Shown: positions 42,628-51,285 of the stretch, piece by piece
Layout of the letters: each line of letters opens with the position of its first letter
Numbering within the stretch: position 1 is the first letter of the stretch
Source: Vulcanimicrobium sp035943995
GTDB taxonomy: Bacteria; Vulcanimicrobiota; Vulcanimicrobiia; Vulcanimicrobiales; Vulcanimicrobiaceae
NCBI GenBank assembly: GCA_035943995.1
Contig: DASZBS010000104.1
Span: 1 to 64,000 of the forward strand
Reading direction: 5' to 3'
DNA: 64,000 nt
The notes under the pieces: generated by a model
Databases searched by the model: none
Told to the model about the DNA's origin: nothing
What the model saw: only the letters and a program-made list of their open reading frames with translations
Translations under genes and position numbers: made by a program

Positions 42628-44112
42628 TCAGGCAAGCGGGCCAACGTCAGCGATCAGAACGGCGACATCGTCGGTCGCGGAGTGGCCCCTGAGGACGTGC
42701 TCCACCAGGGCGTGCGCGGGGTTTTCGGCCACTGCCGGCGCCATGGCCCCGATGGCATCGTAGAGCCGGCGCTGTCCCTCGGCCATGTCACGCGTCGCTT
42801 CTACTAAGCCGTCGGTGAAGAACACAAGAGACGAGCCGGGCTCCGCCGAGATGACGACGGTTCCCATTGCTCCCGTCGTACGTAGACCGAGCATCATCCC
42901 TTCAAACGCGAACTCTTCGATCCGCCCGTCTGCGTGCCGAAGCACGGGGCCGGCGTGTCCCGCCGACGCGATGCTGAATTGTCCCACACGGGGGTCGTAA
43001 ATCGCGGCGAGAGCGGTGGCATACGTGTCGTCGGATTCATCGCGTATGGTCCGGTCCGCGACGTCGAGCATCGACTCCGGGTCAGGCGAGAGCACTGCTG
43101 CCGAGCGCATCGACTGGCGAACCTTGCCCATGATGACCGCAGCGGCGAGTCCACTGCCAAGGACGTCTCCAATCGTGAGCGCTACCCGCCCATCGGGAAG
43201 AAGAAAGGCATCATACCAGTCGCCACCGATCGTCGACTCGGTGTTCCCGGGACGGTAGTCAGCCGACAAACGGAGGTTCTCGATGATCGGCAATGTTTTG
43301 GGAAGCGAGGCGTCTTGAAAAGTGACAGCGATTCGGTGCGCTCGCTCGTATGCCACGTGTTGGTCGTCGATGTCGACATTGACGCCAACCCAACTCACGA
43401 TGCAATCTTGTTCGTCCCGCACGGGCAACGCCCGAACCAAAAACCAGCGATACGTACCATCGACGATGCGCACGCGGAATTCAACCTCGTAAGGTTCACC
43501 GCTCGAAAGCGAGCGTGCCCAGACACCCAAAACGCGCTCGCGGTCGTCGGGATGAACCGACTCAAGCCACGATTCACCCAGCGCATCTTCGCGCGGTTTA
43601 CCATGAAGCGACGTCCATCGATCGCCCACGAAGGTGAGTTCGCCGGCTGGTGAGGCAGCCCAAGTAACACCGGGGATCGTCGCCGAGAGGGCTCGGAAGG
43701 TCGATTCGCTTTCCGCGAGCGCGGCTTCGGCACGTTTACGATCCCGGATGTCCGTGAGCGTGCCGAACCAACCGATGATTCCGCCTCCATGCCCCCACAT
43801 GGGTTCAGCCTGACTCAGCATCGAGTGGTACGAACCGTCGGCTTGGCGAATACGAACCTCATCCCGATAGGACGATTCAGCCGCACGTGCGGCGTCCCAC
43901 GTAGCGGCGGTGCGCGCAAGGTCGGCGGGATGAATCACAACATGATAGCCCTGCTCCAGGACCTCACTCGCGCTGTTCCCGGTCATCTGCTCCCACCCGC
44001 GCGAGAGATACGTTACAACACCGTCGGGGTTCGCCATCCACGCGACGATCGGCAGTGCGTCTAGGACGGCTGCAAAGGTGGTCGCTGGGTCCTGCGGATG
44101 AATCGCGCGCAT
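42628..44112 (-). CDS. Dual-PAS SpoIIE-type PP2C phosphatase
   Basis: A 494-residue protein. Two PAS/PAC units (about 10-125 and 135-255) contain V-T-Y-L-S-R-G-W-E-Q-M-T-G, G-W-F-G-T-L-T-D-I-R-D-R-K and F-V-G-D-R-W. The catalytic domain (about 270-490) contains G-G-D-W-Y-D-A-F, G-D-V-L-G-S-G-L-A-A-A, S-A-G-H-A-G-P, F-T-D-G-L-V-E and D-D-V-A-V-L. It should sense a ligand or redox state and dephosphorylate an antagonist in the switch with the RsbW-like gene that follows. Confidence 0.9.
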   Translation of the reverse strand: MRAIHPQDPATTFAAVLDALPIVAWMANPDGVVTYLSRGWEQMTGNSASEVLEQGYHVVIHPADLARTAATWDAARAAESSYRDEVRIRQADGSYHSMLSQAEPMWGHGGGIIGWFGTLTDIRDRKRAEAALAESESTFRALSATIPGVTWAASPAGELTFVGDRWTSLHGKPREDALGESWLESVHPDDRERVLGVWARSLSSGEPYEVEFRVRIVDGTYRWFLVRALPVRDEQDCIVSWVGVNVDIDDQHVAYERAHRIAVTFQDASLPKTLPIIENLRLSADYRPGNTESTIGGDWYDAFLLPDGRVALTIGDVLGSGLAAAVIMGKVRQSMRSAAVLSPDPESMLDVADRTIRDESDDTYATALAAIYDPRVGQFSIASAGHAGPVLRHADGRIEEFAFEGMMLGLRTTGAMGTVVISAEPGSSLVFFTDGLVEATRDMAEGQRRLYDAIGAMAPAVAENPAHALVEHVLRGHSATDDVAVLIADVGPLA

Positions 44113-44328
44113 CGGGGTAGGCGATCTTCAAGGCCAAGCCAAATCGGCCCGCTTGGGAACCGGCGCCTTGTGGGGTCCCCGCACGGGAGCGGGAGCGGGA
44201 GCGCGAACGGGACGCACGCCATCGACCTCCGCAGCCGGCCATCGTCAAGCGCCGCGAGGGAGTCGAAGACTTCTGCAGCAAAAGCGAGACAGGCATTCGT
44301 TGCACTTTCCGCCCTGAGGTGATCGAAC

Positions 44329-44718
44329 ATGCGCCTTTCCTCATTCGCAGCGGCTTCGCTCGCGCTCGCGATCGCGGCATTCGTGCCGCTCGCGTCGGTC
44401 GCCGCCGGCCCGATCATCACGGTCGAGAATGTCGAGTCGCGCAACTCCGTCAATGGCTGCGGTTTTTTCCGCTTCGACGCGGACATCGTGACGAAAGACT
44501 GGCCGGCCGGTATGCCGCACGTCGTCAAGTACCGCTGGGCGCGCTCAAACAATCATGCCTGGGGGCTTCGCACGATCACGATCGGTCCGAGCGGCAAGAT
44601 GCACGTTCGCGCACACCTCGACCCGAGGCACGCCCGGACCGGCTTCGCTTGGGTGCACGTCTACTCGCCAACGAACTTCAGATCGGCCCGGGTCGGATTC
44701 TCGAACAGTCAATGTTAG
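44329..44718 (+). CDS. Hypothetical secreted protein
   Basis: A 129-residue protein with a clear signal peptide ending near V-A-A-G (residue 27). The mature part is strand-rich, with three Cys and a W-A-R-S-N-N-H-A-W-G segment, and ends in Cys. I recognise no family. It is isolated, with a minus-strand gene close on each side. Confidence 0.65.
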   Translation: MRLSSFAAASLALAIAAFVPLASVAAGPIITVENVESRNSVNGCGFFRFDADIVTKDWPAGMPHVVKYRWARSNNHAWGLRTITIGPSGKMHVRAHLDPRHARTGFAWVHVYSPTNFRSARVGFSNSQC

Positions 44719-44738
44719 AGCGCTCGCCACGATGACGT

Positions 44739-45608
44739 TCAAGGGCCGGGTTTCGCGCAAGATGCGAGATCGACGTCGGGCAGGCGTGTTCCGTCCGCCC
44801 GCAATACACGATATGCCAACGGTGAATAACCTGTAGCCGTCTTGAAAAATCGCGAGAAATGCGAGGGGTCGGCAAATCCTACCATGCTGCCGACGTCCCC
44901 GATCGGCGTGCGAGTCCGGGCCAACAGCACCTTGGCGCGCTCCAGCCGAAGCTCGAGTAGATATGCGTACGGTGTCTTGCCGCTCGCCGCGCGAAACTGG
45001 CGCACCATCGAAAAAGGCGAAAGACCGAGCTCGCTCGCGATGTCGGTGAGTCGCAGCCGTTCGAACGCATGGAGTTCTATGAAGCGCTTCGCGCGCTGCA
45101 TGCGAAGGTCGGGCGCGGGCTTGCGGTCGATCCGCCACGAGACGGAAGAGACCTCGTCGAAGAGTGAAAAAACGAGTGACTCGAACAGGTCTTCATCCTC
45201 CGTTCGCGTGGCCCGCTTCACCAGGGCGAGAACGCCGTTCGCGGGGATGATTTGTCTCGAGAAGAGCGGCTGAAGATCAGGATCGATCGCGCCGGGACGC
45301 AGCGCGACGACGAGATTCCTGTCTGCGACACGGCGGTCGTGCTGGCAACCGTAACCATCAGCGGCGACGCCCACCATGAGGGATGATTCGTCGACCTTGG
45401 CGCGCCCGGCACAACCGTGAAACTGCCACTGCCCATGCGTCGTGAGGGCGATGACGTTGAATTCAAACTGTTTTGCATCCACGCTCGCCGGCGCACTACC
45501 GCAATCGTGCGTATAGTCGAGCATGGCCGCGAAGCGGGACGAGCGGACCGGTATCAGCGTGCCGCATCCGATGTCAACGGGCCCGCTAGGGTCGATCCCA
45601 CGCATCAT
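44739..45608 (-). CDS. AraC-family transcriptional regulator
   Basis: A 289-residue regulator. The C-terminal 100 residues form the AraC/XylS double helix-turn-helix: R-L-T-D-I-A-S-E-L-G-L-S-P-F-S-M-V-R-Q-F, then V-G-F-A-D-P-S-H-F-S-R-F-F-K and G-Y-S-P-L-A-Y-R. The N-terminal half is a cupin-like ligand domain. It is divergent from an HxlR gene, and its start codon almost touches the shared inverted repeat. Confidence 0.9.
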   Translation of the reverse strand: MMRGIDPSGPVDIGCGTLIPVRSSRFAAMLDYTHDCGSAPASVDAKQFEFNVIALTTHGQWQFHGCAGRAKVDESSLMVGVAADGYGCQHDRRVADRNLVVALRPGAIDPDLQPLFSRQIIPANGVLALVKRATRTEDEDLFESLVFSLFDEVSSVSWRIDRKPAPDLRMQRAKRFIELHAFERLRLTDIASELGLSPFSMVRQFRAASGKTPYAYLLELRLERAKVLLARTRTPIGDVGSMVGFADPSHFSRFFKTATGYSPLAYRVLRADGTRLPDVDLASCAKPGP

Positions 45609-45609
45609 C

Positions 45610-45637
45610 GCAACTTGATCTTACCAAGTCAAGTTGC
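45610..45637. promoter_or_regulatory. Operator between divergent AraC and HxlR genes
   Basis: GCAACTTGA and TCAAGTTGC, perfect 9-bp arms, are 10 bases apart. The repeat lies 1 base from the AraC start and 57 from the HxlR start, so a bound repressor would cover the AraC leader and could affect both genes. AT-rich, -10-like sequences follow on the HxlR side (TATTATAC, ATATAG). Confidence 0.75.
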
Positions 45638-45694
45638 AAAAGGCAAGTATTATACAAAAGATATAGCCTACCGGTCTGTGGTATCCTGACAAGC

Positions 45695-46366
45695 GTGACG
45701 ACACGGGCCTACGGCCAGTATTGCGGCTTCGCCCGGGCCCTCGAGGTGGTCGGCGAACGCTGGGCCCTGCTGGTCGTGCGCGACCTGCTGGTGGGGCCCA
45801 AGCGCTTCACCGACCTGCTCAACGGCCTACCGGGGATCCCGAGCAACATCTTGACCGCTCGCCTCAAAGAGCTCGAGAACGCAGGCGTCGCGCGGCGCCG
45901 GGTGCTGCCCCGACCCGCCCGCGCGGTGGTGTACGAGCTGACCGAGTACGGCCTCGAGCTGGAAGCGGTGGTCGTCGAGCTCGGCCGCTGGGGCGCGAAG
46001 AACCTCGGCGATCCCCGCCCCGGCGAGGCACTCACCGTCGATGCGCTGATCACCGCCCTGCGCTCGACGTTCCGCCCGGACGCGGCGCGCGGTTTACAGG
46101 CCGGCTACGAACTGCACGTCGGCGAGATCGTACTGCACGCGCGCGTCGATGACGGGCGCGTCGAGGTGGGCGCAGGCGCGCTCCCCGGCGCGGATCTCGT
46201 GATCGCAGCGGGCCCCGGGATCCGAGCCCTCATGGCCGGCGAGCTGAGCCCGGCCGCCGCGGTCGAGAACGGCACCGTGCACGTGAAGGGAAGCCGGAAG
46301 CTGCTGACGCGGTTTGCGGAGATCTTCCGCATCGAACCGATGCCGGCGACCCGTTCGACGGTTTGA
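45695..46366 (+). CDS. HxlR-family regulator with SCP2-like C-terminal domain
   Basis: A 223-residue protein starting at GTG. Residues 1-105 are an HxlR winged helix (Y-C-G-F-A-R-A-L-E-V-V-G-E-R-W-A-L-L, then G-I-P-S-N-I-L-T-A-R-L-K-E-L). The remaining 110 residues look like a sterol-carrier-type domain (D-G-R-V-E-V-G...L-M-A-G-E-L-S-P-A-A-A-V...G-T-V-H-V-K-G), known in some HxlR proteins. It is probably a repressor that responds to a hydrophobic ligand. Confidence 0.85.
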   Translation: MTTRAYGQYCGFARALEVVGERWALLVVRDLLVGPKRFTDLLNGLPGIPSNILTARLKELENAGVARRRVLPRPARAVVYELTEYGLELEAVVVELGRWGAKNLGDPRPGEALTVDALITALRSTFRPDAARGLQAGYELHVGEIVLHARVDDGRVEVGAGALPGADLVIAAGPGIRALMAGELSPAAAVENGTVHVKGSRKLLTRFAEIFRIEPMPATRSTV

Positions 46367-46390
46367 AGCCCATGCCGGGGCTCGCAGCGT

Positions 46391-46513
46391 TTACTTCGGG
46401 AACGTCGCTTTCGCGCGGGTCGCGGTGAGGATCGGCTGGAGGTCGTAGGTGAGACGCCGCTCGGGGCGCTGCGTTCCGAGGCCGCGTTCGCTGGCGAGAA
46501 CGAAATCGCGGTT
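46391..46513 (-). pseudogene. 3' remnant of an unknown gene
   Basis: A 40-codon protein-like frame (R-D-F-V-L-A-S-E-R-G-L-G-T-Q-R-P-E-R) ends at a TAA but has no start codon and is cut by a TAG 14 bases after the preceding gene. It looks like the tail of a truncated gene. Confidence 0.35.
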
Positions 46514-46526
46514 CTACGATTCTAAA

Positions 46527-47288
46527 TCAATGCTGCTTGCGGTCAAGTTCCCGGGCGAAGTCGTAGAAGATGCGGAGTTGATTGCCGTCCGGATCGGCGA
46601 TCCGGAATTCCCGCAGGTTCCATGGCTTGTCTTCGGGCGGGGCGACGATGTTCGCGCCGGCTGCCTTCCAGCGCCGGTGCAGTTCGTCGACCTCCTCCTT
46701 GCTGTCCAGATTCAGCCAGACTACAACCGATCCGCAGTTGCCGGAACGTCTGCGAAACGGCGCGTTGGTGAGGAACATCCGGCAGTCTCCCAGGGAGATA
46801 CCGCCGATGCCGCCTTCATCATCGCCCCAGTCGGAACGGAAGCCGAGCACCTTGACGTAATACTCGGCTGCGGTGTCGACGTTGCTGACCGGAATCTCGG
46901 GAACGGCGGCCGGGAAACGCGTGCGCACGGGCGCACCTGACGGGCGAAAAACCCCATCCGCGAAGAGAAACCCGTCACGCTCGGCCGCTCGTACGAGAAA
47001 CTCTTGCTTCGACTCCGCGACCTCCGCGATCAATGCGCCCAGTGCGGCACCGAGTTGGTCCCGCTGGCGCGGATCGAGCTGGTTGACGCCGGCGACGTAA
47101 CGGCGGAACTGCGTCCGTCGCGCCCCGCCGCCTTCACGGGGGTCGTCGGCGCGGCGTAGACCCGCGCTTTCGAATGCGCGATCGAGCTGACGAAGGGGAA
47201 TCGACGCCGACGCGTCCTCGAACACGCCGAGCGCCTTTGCGCTAAAGACGTTCGCCACCCGGCGCGCTTTCGACGGCACTCGGCGCAT
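46527..47288 (-). CDS. Two-domain protein: helical module plus glyoxalase (VOC) domain
   Basis: A 253-residue protein. Residues about 15-105 form the helical module shared with the 33 kb protein. The C-terminal 115 residues are a VOC domain, with E-I-P-V-S-N-V-D-T-A-A-E-Y-Y-V-K-V-L-G-F, then W-L-N-L-D-S, then F-R-I-A-D-P-D-G-N-Q-L. Bleomycin-resistance-like VOC domains bind or modify small molecules. The N-terminal part, with D-x-R-Q-x-D-R-A-F-E and R-R-x-Q-F-R-R-Y, resembles modules seen at the start of diverse bacterial effector proteins. Function unknown. Confidence 0.75.
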   Translation of the reverse strand: MRRVPSKARRVANVFSAKALGVFEDASASIPLRQLDRAFESAGLRRADDPREGGGARRTQFRRYVAGVNQLDPRQRDQLGAALGALIAEVAESKQEFLVRAAERDGFLFADGVFRPSGAPVRTRFPAAVPEIPVSNVDTAAEYYVKVLGFRSDWGDDEGGIGGISLGDCRMFLTNAPFRRRSGNCGSVVVWLNLDSKEEVDELHRRWKAAGANIVAPPEDKPWNLREFRIADPDGNQLRIFYDFARELDRKQH

Positions 47289-47342
47289 CTACCGCGGCGA
47301 AAACCGTCGTGCAAAGGCTCGTGTCGACGGAGCGGCGCTCTG

Positions 47343-48584
47343 TCAGCGCGCGACCTCTCCGTAGAGCGCGCGCATCGTCGCGACGAGCGTTTCGGCGGAG
47401 AAACGGCGTTGGAACGTGGCACGGGCGGCGCCGCCGAGGCGCGCGCGCAACGCGCCATCGGCGAGCAGGCGAGCGAGGGCGTCGCGCAGCGCCCGGGGAT
47501 CGTCCGGCGCGACGAGCAGGCCGTCGACCCCATCGGTGACGTCTTCCGGGATGCCGTCGATGCGCGTGGCGACGATCGCGCACCCGGCCTGCATCGCCTC
47601 GAGCAGCGAGACGGATCCGCTGCCCTCTTCGAGTGACGGCAGCACGAAGATGTCGGCCGCGCGCAGGTAGGGGAAGGCGTCGCCGACCCAGCCGGGGAGC
47701 CAGGTGCAGCGCTCCAAGCCCAAGCGCGCGCTCAGCGCCCGGTGCGTCGCGAGCAGCGGCCCGCCGCCGACCAGGCACGCGCGGAACGGAACGCCGTCGG
47801 CGTGTAACAGCGCGAGGGCGCGGAGCAGGCGATCGATCCCTTTGCGCGGATCCTGGCGCGAGACGGCGACGATGAGCGGGGCGCCGGCCGGCTGCAACGC
47901 CGGCATCGCGCCAGGCGGCAACGCACGGGGGCGTGCGGCGCCGGCGTCGTCGGCGAACGCGGTCAGCGGCGCGTACGGGACGCGACGGATCGGAACGGTC
48001 AACGCGTGTTCCTCACGGAGCAGCCGTTCGACAGAGTCGTAGTTCACCAGGACGAGCGCCATCGCTTCGTAACCCGCGCGCTCGGCGCGCGCCGCAACAG
48101 CGCGAACCCAGCAGTACTCGATGAGCGCGCGGAGCCGCGCGCCGGCGCCGTGGTGCGCGCGCACGCTCGCAAGTTTGGAACGCACTTCGTGCGTGAGGGT
48201 CGTGTACGCGCTCGCCACCGGGACGACGCGCCTCCCCCGGCGTTCCAGCCACCGCGTCACCCGTGCCGCGACGCACGCCCAATCGCTGAACGCATGCAGA
48301 ACGACCGGACCGCTCGTGCACGCCAAGAACCGCTCGATCGCGCGGCTGAGAAAGGGCGCGTGCGCGCACGCCATGATCGTCCTCAGCGGCCGGACGGGCG
48401 ACCGCACCGCGTGCGCCGTCCAGCCTTCCGTGCGCGTGGGCGCATCCGCCGCCGTCACGTAGAAGACGTGCGTGTCGAAGCCGGCGCGAACCGCGGCTTC
48501 CGCGTGAGCCCGGACGAACGTCTCGTGCCCGCCGACACGGACGAAGGGGTCCGTTCCGCCGACGATTACGACCGTCGTCGTCAT
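47343..48584 (-). CDS. GT4-type glycosyltransferase
   Basis: A 413-residue GT-B enzyme. The N-terminal half binds an acceptor (G-G-H-E-T-F-V-R-A-H). The C-terminal half has V-S-R-Q-D-P-R-K-G-I-D-R-L and the E-x7-E motif in S-L-E-E-G-S-G-S-V-S-L-L-E-A-M-Q-A-G that binds the sugar nucleotide. Its start overlaps the stop of the large fusion gene by 4 bases. It likely builds a surface polysaccharide. Confidence 0.9.
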   Translation of the reverse strand: MTTTVVIVGGTDPFVRVGGHETFVRAHAEAAVRAGFDTHVFYVTAADAPTRTEGWTAHAVRSPVRPLRTIMACAHAPFLSRAIERFLACTSGPVVLHAFSDWACVAARVTRWLERRGRRVVPVASAYTTLTHEVRSKLASVRAHHGAGARLRALIEYCWVRAVAARAERAGYEAMALVLVNYDSVERLLREEHALTVPIRRVPYAPLTAFADDAGAARPRALPPGAMPALQPAGAPLIVAVSRQDPRKGIDRLLRALALLHADGVPFRACLVGGGPLLATHRALSARLGLERCTWLPGWVGDAFPYLRAADIFVLPSLEEGSGSVSLLEAMQAGCAIVATRIDGIPEDVTDGVDGLLVAPDDPRALRDALARLLADGALRARLGGAARATFQRRFSAETLVATMRALYGEVAR

Positions 48585-51280
48585 GCGTGCGCTGGTTGCC
48601 GCGCCGCTCGTACGGCCGCCACGACGCGGGCGACGTCCGTATCGCCTAGGGCCGCGGAGGTCGGCAAATACAGACCGCGCGCGCAGAGCGACTCGGCGAC
48701 CGGATACGAGCGCCCGCGCTCCGCGGCCCGGTAGATCGGTTGAAGATGCACCGGGATGAACGTCGTGCGCGTCTCGATACCGCCTTGCGCGAGCAGGGAC
48801 CGCAGCTCGTCACGCGTGCGCCCGAACGCCGGATCGACCAACAGCGCGTACATCCAGAAGACATTCGTCGTGCCGGCCTGCTCGGCCGGCAGCGTGAGCC
48901 CGTCCACATCGCGCAGGCCTTCCGCATACGCGGCGGCGAGCGCGCGTCGCTTCGCGACGAGCTCGGCGAAGCGCTCGGTCTGCGCGAGGCCGACGGCGGC
49001 CTGCAGGCTGGTCATGCGATAGTTGAAACCGCGGTAGCGGTGCCAGAAGTGATGGTCTTCGGAGAAGGCGTGATCGCGCAGGCGGCGCGCGACGGCCGCG
49101 ATGCGCGCGTCGTTCGTCGTCAGTATGCCGCCTTCGCCCGTCGTGATGATCTTGTTCGCGTAGAACGAGAACGTCGCGGCGTCGCCGAGCGCGCCGACGG
49201 GCCGGCCGTGATAGGCGGCGCCGTGCGCCTCGGCCGCATCTTCCACGACGGCCAGCCGGTGGCGCGCAGCGATCGCCCGAATCGCATCCATCGCGGCAGG
49301 CGCGCCGTACGTGTGGACGACCACGATCGCTCGGGTGCGCGGCGTAACGGCCGCTTCGACGGCATCCGGATCGAGGTTCCAATGGACGGGATCGGCGTCG
49401 ACCAGCACCGGCGTCGCGCCGGTGTAGGCGACCGCGTTCGGCGTCGCGATCATCGTGAACGTGGGGACGATCACCTCGTCCCCCGCGGACAGGCCGAGTG
49501 CTGCGAGCGCGAGGTGCAGTGCCGTCGTTCCACTCGAGCACGCCACGCCGTGCGCGCAGCCCACCGCCGCGGCGAACGCCTCCTCGAAGCGGCGCACGAA
49601 CTCACCGCCCGACGAAATCCAGCCCGAGCGCACGCATTCGGTGACGTAGCGCAGCTCGTTGCCGTCCAGCAGCGGAGCTGAAACCGGGACGATGGGCCCT
49701 GCGCCGGTACTGAGGATCGGATCGCGTGCCGGGAGCAGGTCGAGCACGAACGCGTCGGACGGTTCCAGCTCGGTCGCTGCCAGAACTGCGGGTGATGCAG
49801 CGCGTGCCATTGGGGCGGCGATCCAGGTCGCCAGTACGTCTGCGCGGCGCAGCATCGCCTCGTGTTCCGCCGGGGGCTCGGGGCTGAACGCGCGTGCGTA
49901 GATGGTGCCCACCCGCTCGCGCAGGAGCGGGTCGACGTCCGCGAGCGCCGCCACGAGCCAACCCGTCGTCGCGGTGGGCCGCTTTCGCGCACGGCGCTTG
50001 AGCGCGTCGAACGCGGCGAGCGCGCGCCACGTGCCGCGATTCGCAAGCCGTCGTACGTCGCCGCGAGCCAGTGCGCCGAGAACGCGCGTGCGCCTCAGCC
50101 GAGCGGCGTTCCCGGCGATTTGCCGGTGGTTATCGTATCGCGCGCGCGCCTGCGGGAGCGCGGAGGTGCCGGGCTCGATCGCGCTGGGCGTCCAGTCGCG
50201 CTGCGCGACGAGTACGGACGCCAGGTCGACGCCCATTCGGCCGGGGTCTCCGTGCGCCGCAAGCGCGCTGAGTGCGATCTTGAGGCACTGGCTGCAGCGA
50301 CTGCACGCCGCTCCGTCGAGCGGGACGTTCCAGCACGAGTACTGTAAGTCGGCCAGGTCGCTGTAGCGCGTCCACAGCAGGCGCTGCACGGAGTCGGTAT
50401 GCAGCGGCGATGTCAGCGACGAGCACCGGATGCCGTACGGGGCGAGCAGCGCACTCACCGCGCGCAGCGTGACCACGGAGTACATGAAGTGCGGGTGCTG
50501 CACGGTCCGTCCGTCGCGCTCGGCGTTGACCTGCACCTCCGCCTCGGACGCCATGAACAGATGCGACGCGCCGTACGCGAACCCGCTCACGAGCAGCGAC
50601 GCGAGATAGAGGTGCGCATCGCTGAGCTCGCTCACCGACATCGGATAGTTGCGCCGCTCGACCGCGAAGTTGTTGTCCCACGCCGAACGAAGATCCGACT
50701 CCACCTCCACCAGCCGCACGTCGCGGCGGGCCGCGATCTCGCGGAACACGTGCCGGCGGCGTTCCGTGACGTGATCGTGGAACGGCGCCATCGGCGAGGT
50801 CGTGGCGACGAGCAGCGGCTGGAGCGAGAGCTCCGCCAGCAGCGCCGCTTGCAGTAAGCTATCCTTGCCGCCGCTGAACGCGGTCGCGCAACGTCCGATC
50901 TCAGGGAGCGGCTGCGGCTGCGGCAATTCCACATCACCTTCGACCAACTGGATCGTGCGCGCGACGTCCGACGTTCCGCGCATCGCCTCGAGCGTCGAGA
51001 CGCCGGCGTCGGTCAAGCGCAGCCACAGTTCGGCCTCGCCGGGCAGCAGCCGTATCGGAAGTTCGACCCTGCACGGCCGCAGCAGCAGCCACTGCGCATG
51101 CAAGCACAGCAGAGCCACGGTCCACCACAGGCGCTCCGGTATCGCGGTGCAATCGAAGCCGGCCGGGAAGCGGAGGGTGAACATATCCCGCACGTACAAT
51201 CCGGGTGGCGGTTCGATGATCCAACGGATTGTGACGGCGTTCGGCTCGACGTGCGGGGCCAACAAGCGGATGGAGGTCAT
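48581..51280 (-). CDS. Fusion of a PP-loop ATPase and a DegT/DnrJ/EryC1 aminotransferase
   Basis: One uninterrupted 899-residue frame. Residues 1-125 are beta-rich and unrecognised. S-G-G-K-D-S at 136-141 is the PP-loop of ATP pyrophosphatases (QueC/ExsB, N-acetyl-sugar amidotransferases). C316, C326, C329 and C332 form a QueC-like zinc site. After a helical linker, residues from about 520 on are a complete sugar aminotransferase: G-W-I-S-S-G-G, C-S-S-G-T-T-A-L-H, the PLP Lys in S-F-Y-A-N-K and G-E-G-G-I-L. The enzyme may make a nitrogen-bearing sugar by two chemistries in one chain. It is divergent by 5 bases from the next operon. Confidence 0.87.
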   Translation of the reverse strand: MTSIRLLAPHVEPNAVTIRWIIEPPPGLYVRDMFTLRFPAGFDCTAIPERLWWTVALLCLHAQWLLLRPCRVELPIRLLPGEAELWLRLTDAGVSTLEAMRGTSDVARTIQLVEGDVELPQPQPLPEIGRCATAFSGGKDSLLQAALLAELSLQPLLVATTSPMAPFHDHVTERRRHVFREIAARRDVRLVEVESDLRSAWDNNFAVERRNYPMSVSELSDAHLYLASLLVSGFAYGASHLFMASEAEVQVNAERDGRTVQHPHFMYSVVTLRAVSALLAPYGIRCSSLTSPLHTDSVQRLLWTRYSDLADLQYSCWNVPLDGAACSRCSQCLKIALSALAAHGDPGRMGVDLASVLVAQRDWTPSAIEPGTSALPQARARYDNHRQIAGNAARLRRTRVLGALARGDVRRLANRGTWRALAAFDALKRRARKRPTATTGWLVAALADVDPLLRERVGTIYARAFSPEPPAEHEAMLRRADVLATWIAAPMARAASPAVLAATELEPSDAFVLDLLPARDPILSTGAGPIVPVSAPLLDGNELRYVTECVRSGWISSGGEFVRRFEEAFAAAVGCAHGVACSSGTTALHLALAALGLSAGDEVIVPTFTMIATPNAVAYTGATPVLVDADPVHWNLDPDAVEAAVTPRTRAIVVVHTYGAPAAMDAIRAIAARHRLAVVEDAAEAHGAAYHGRPVGALGDAATFSFYANKIITTGEGGILTTNDARIAAVARRLRDHAFSEDHHFWHRYRGFNYRMTSLQAAVGLAQTERFAELVAKRRALAAAYAEGLRDVDGLTLPAEQAGTTNVFWMYALLVDPAFGRTRDELRSLLAQGGIETRTTFIPVHLQPIYRAAERGRSYPVAESLCARGLYLPTSAALGDTDVARVVAAVRAARQPAHA

Positions 51281-51285
51281 GGCCG

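Noticed and set aside
44185..44202. GGGAGC repeated three times
   Set aside because: Too short and GC-biased to be a meaningful repeat or array here.
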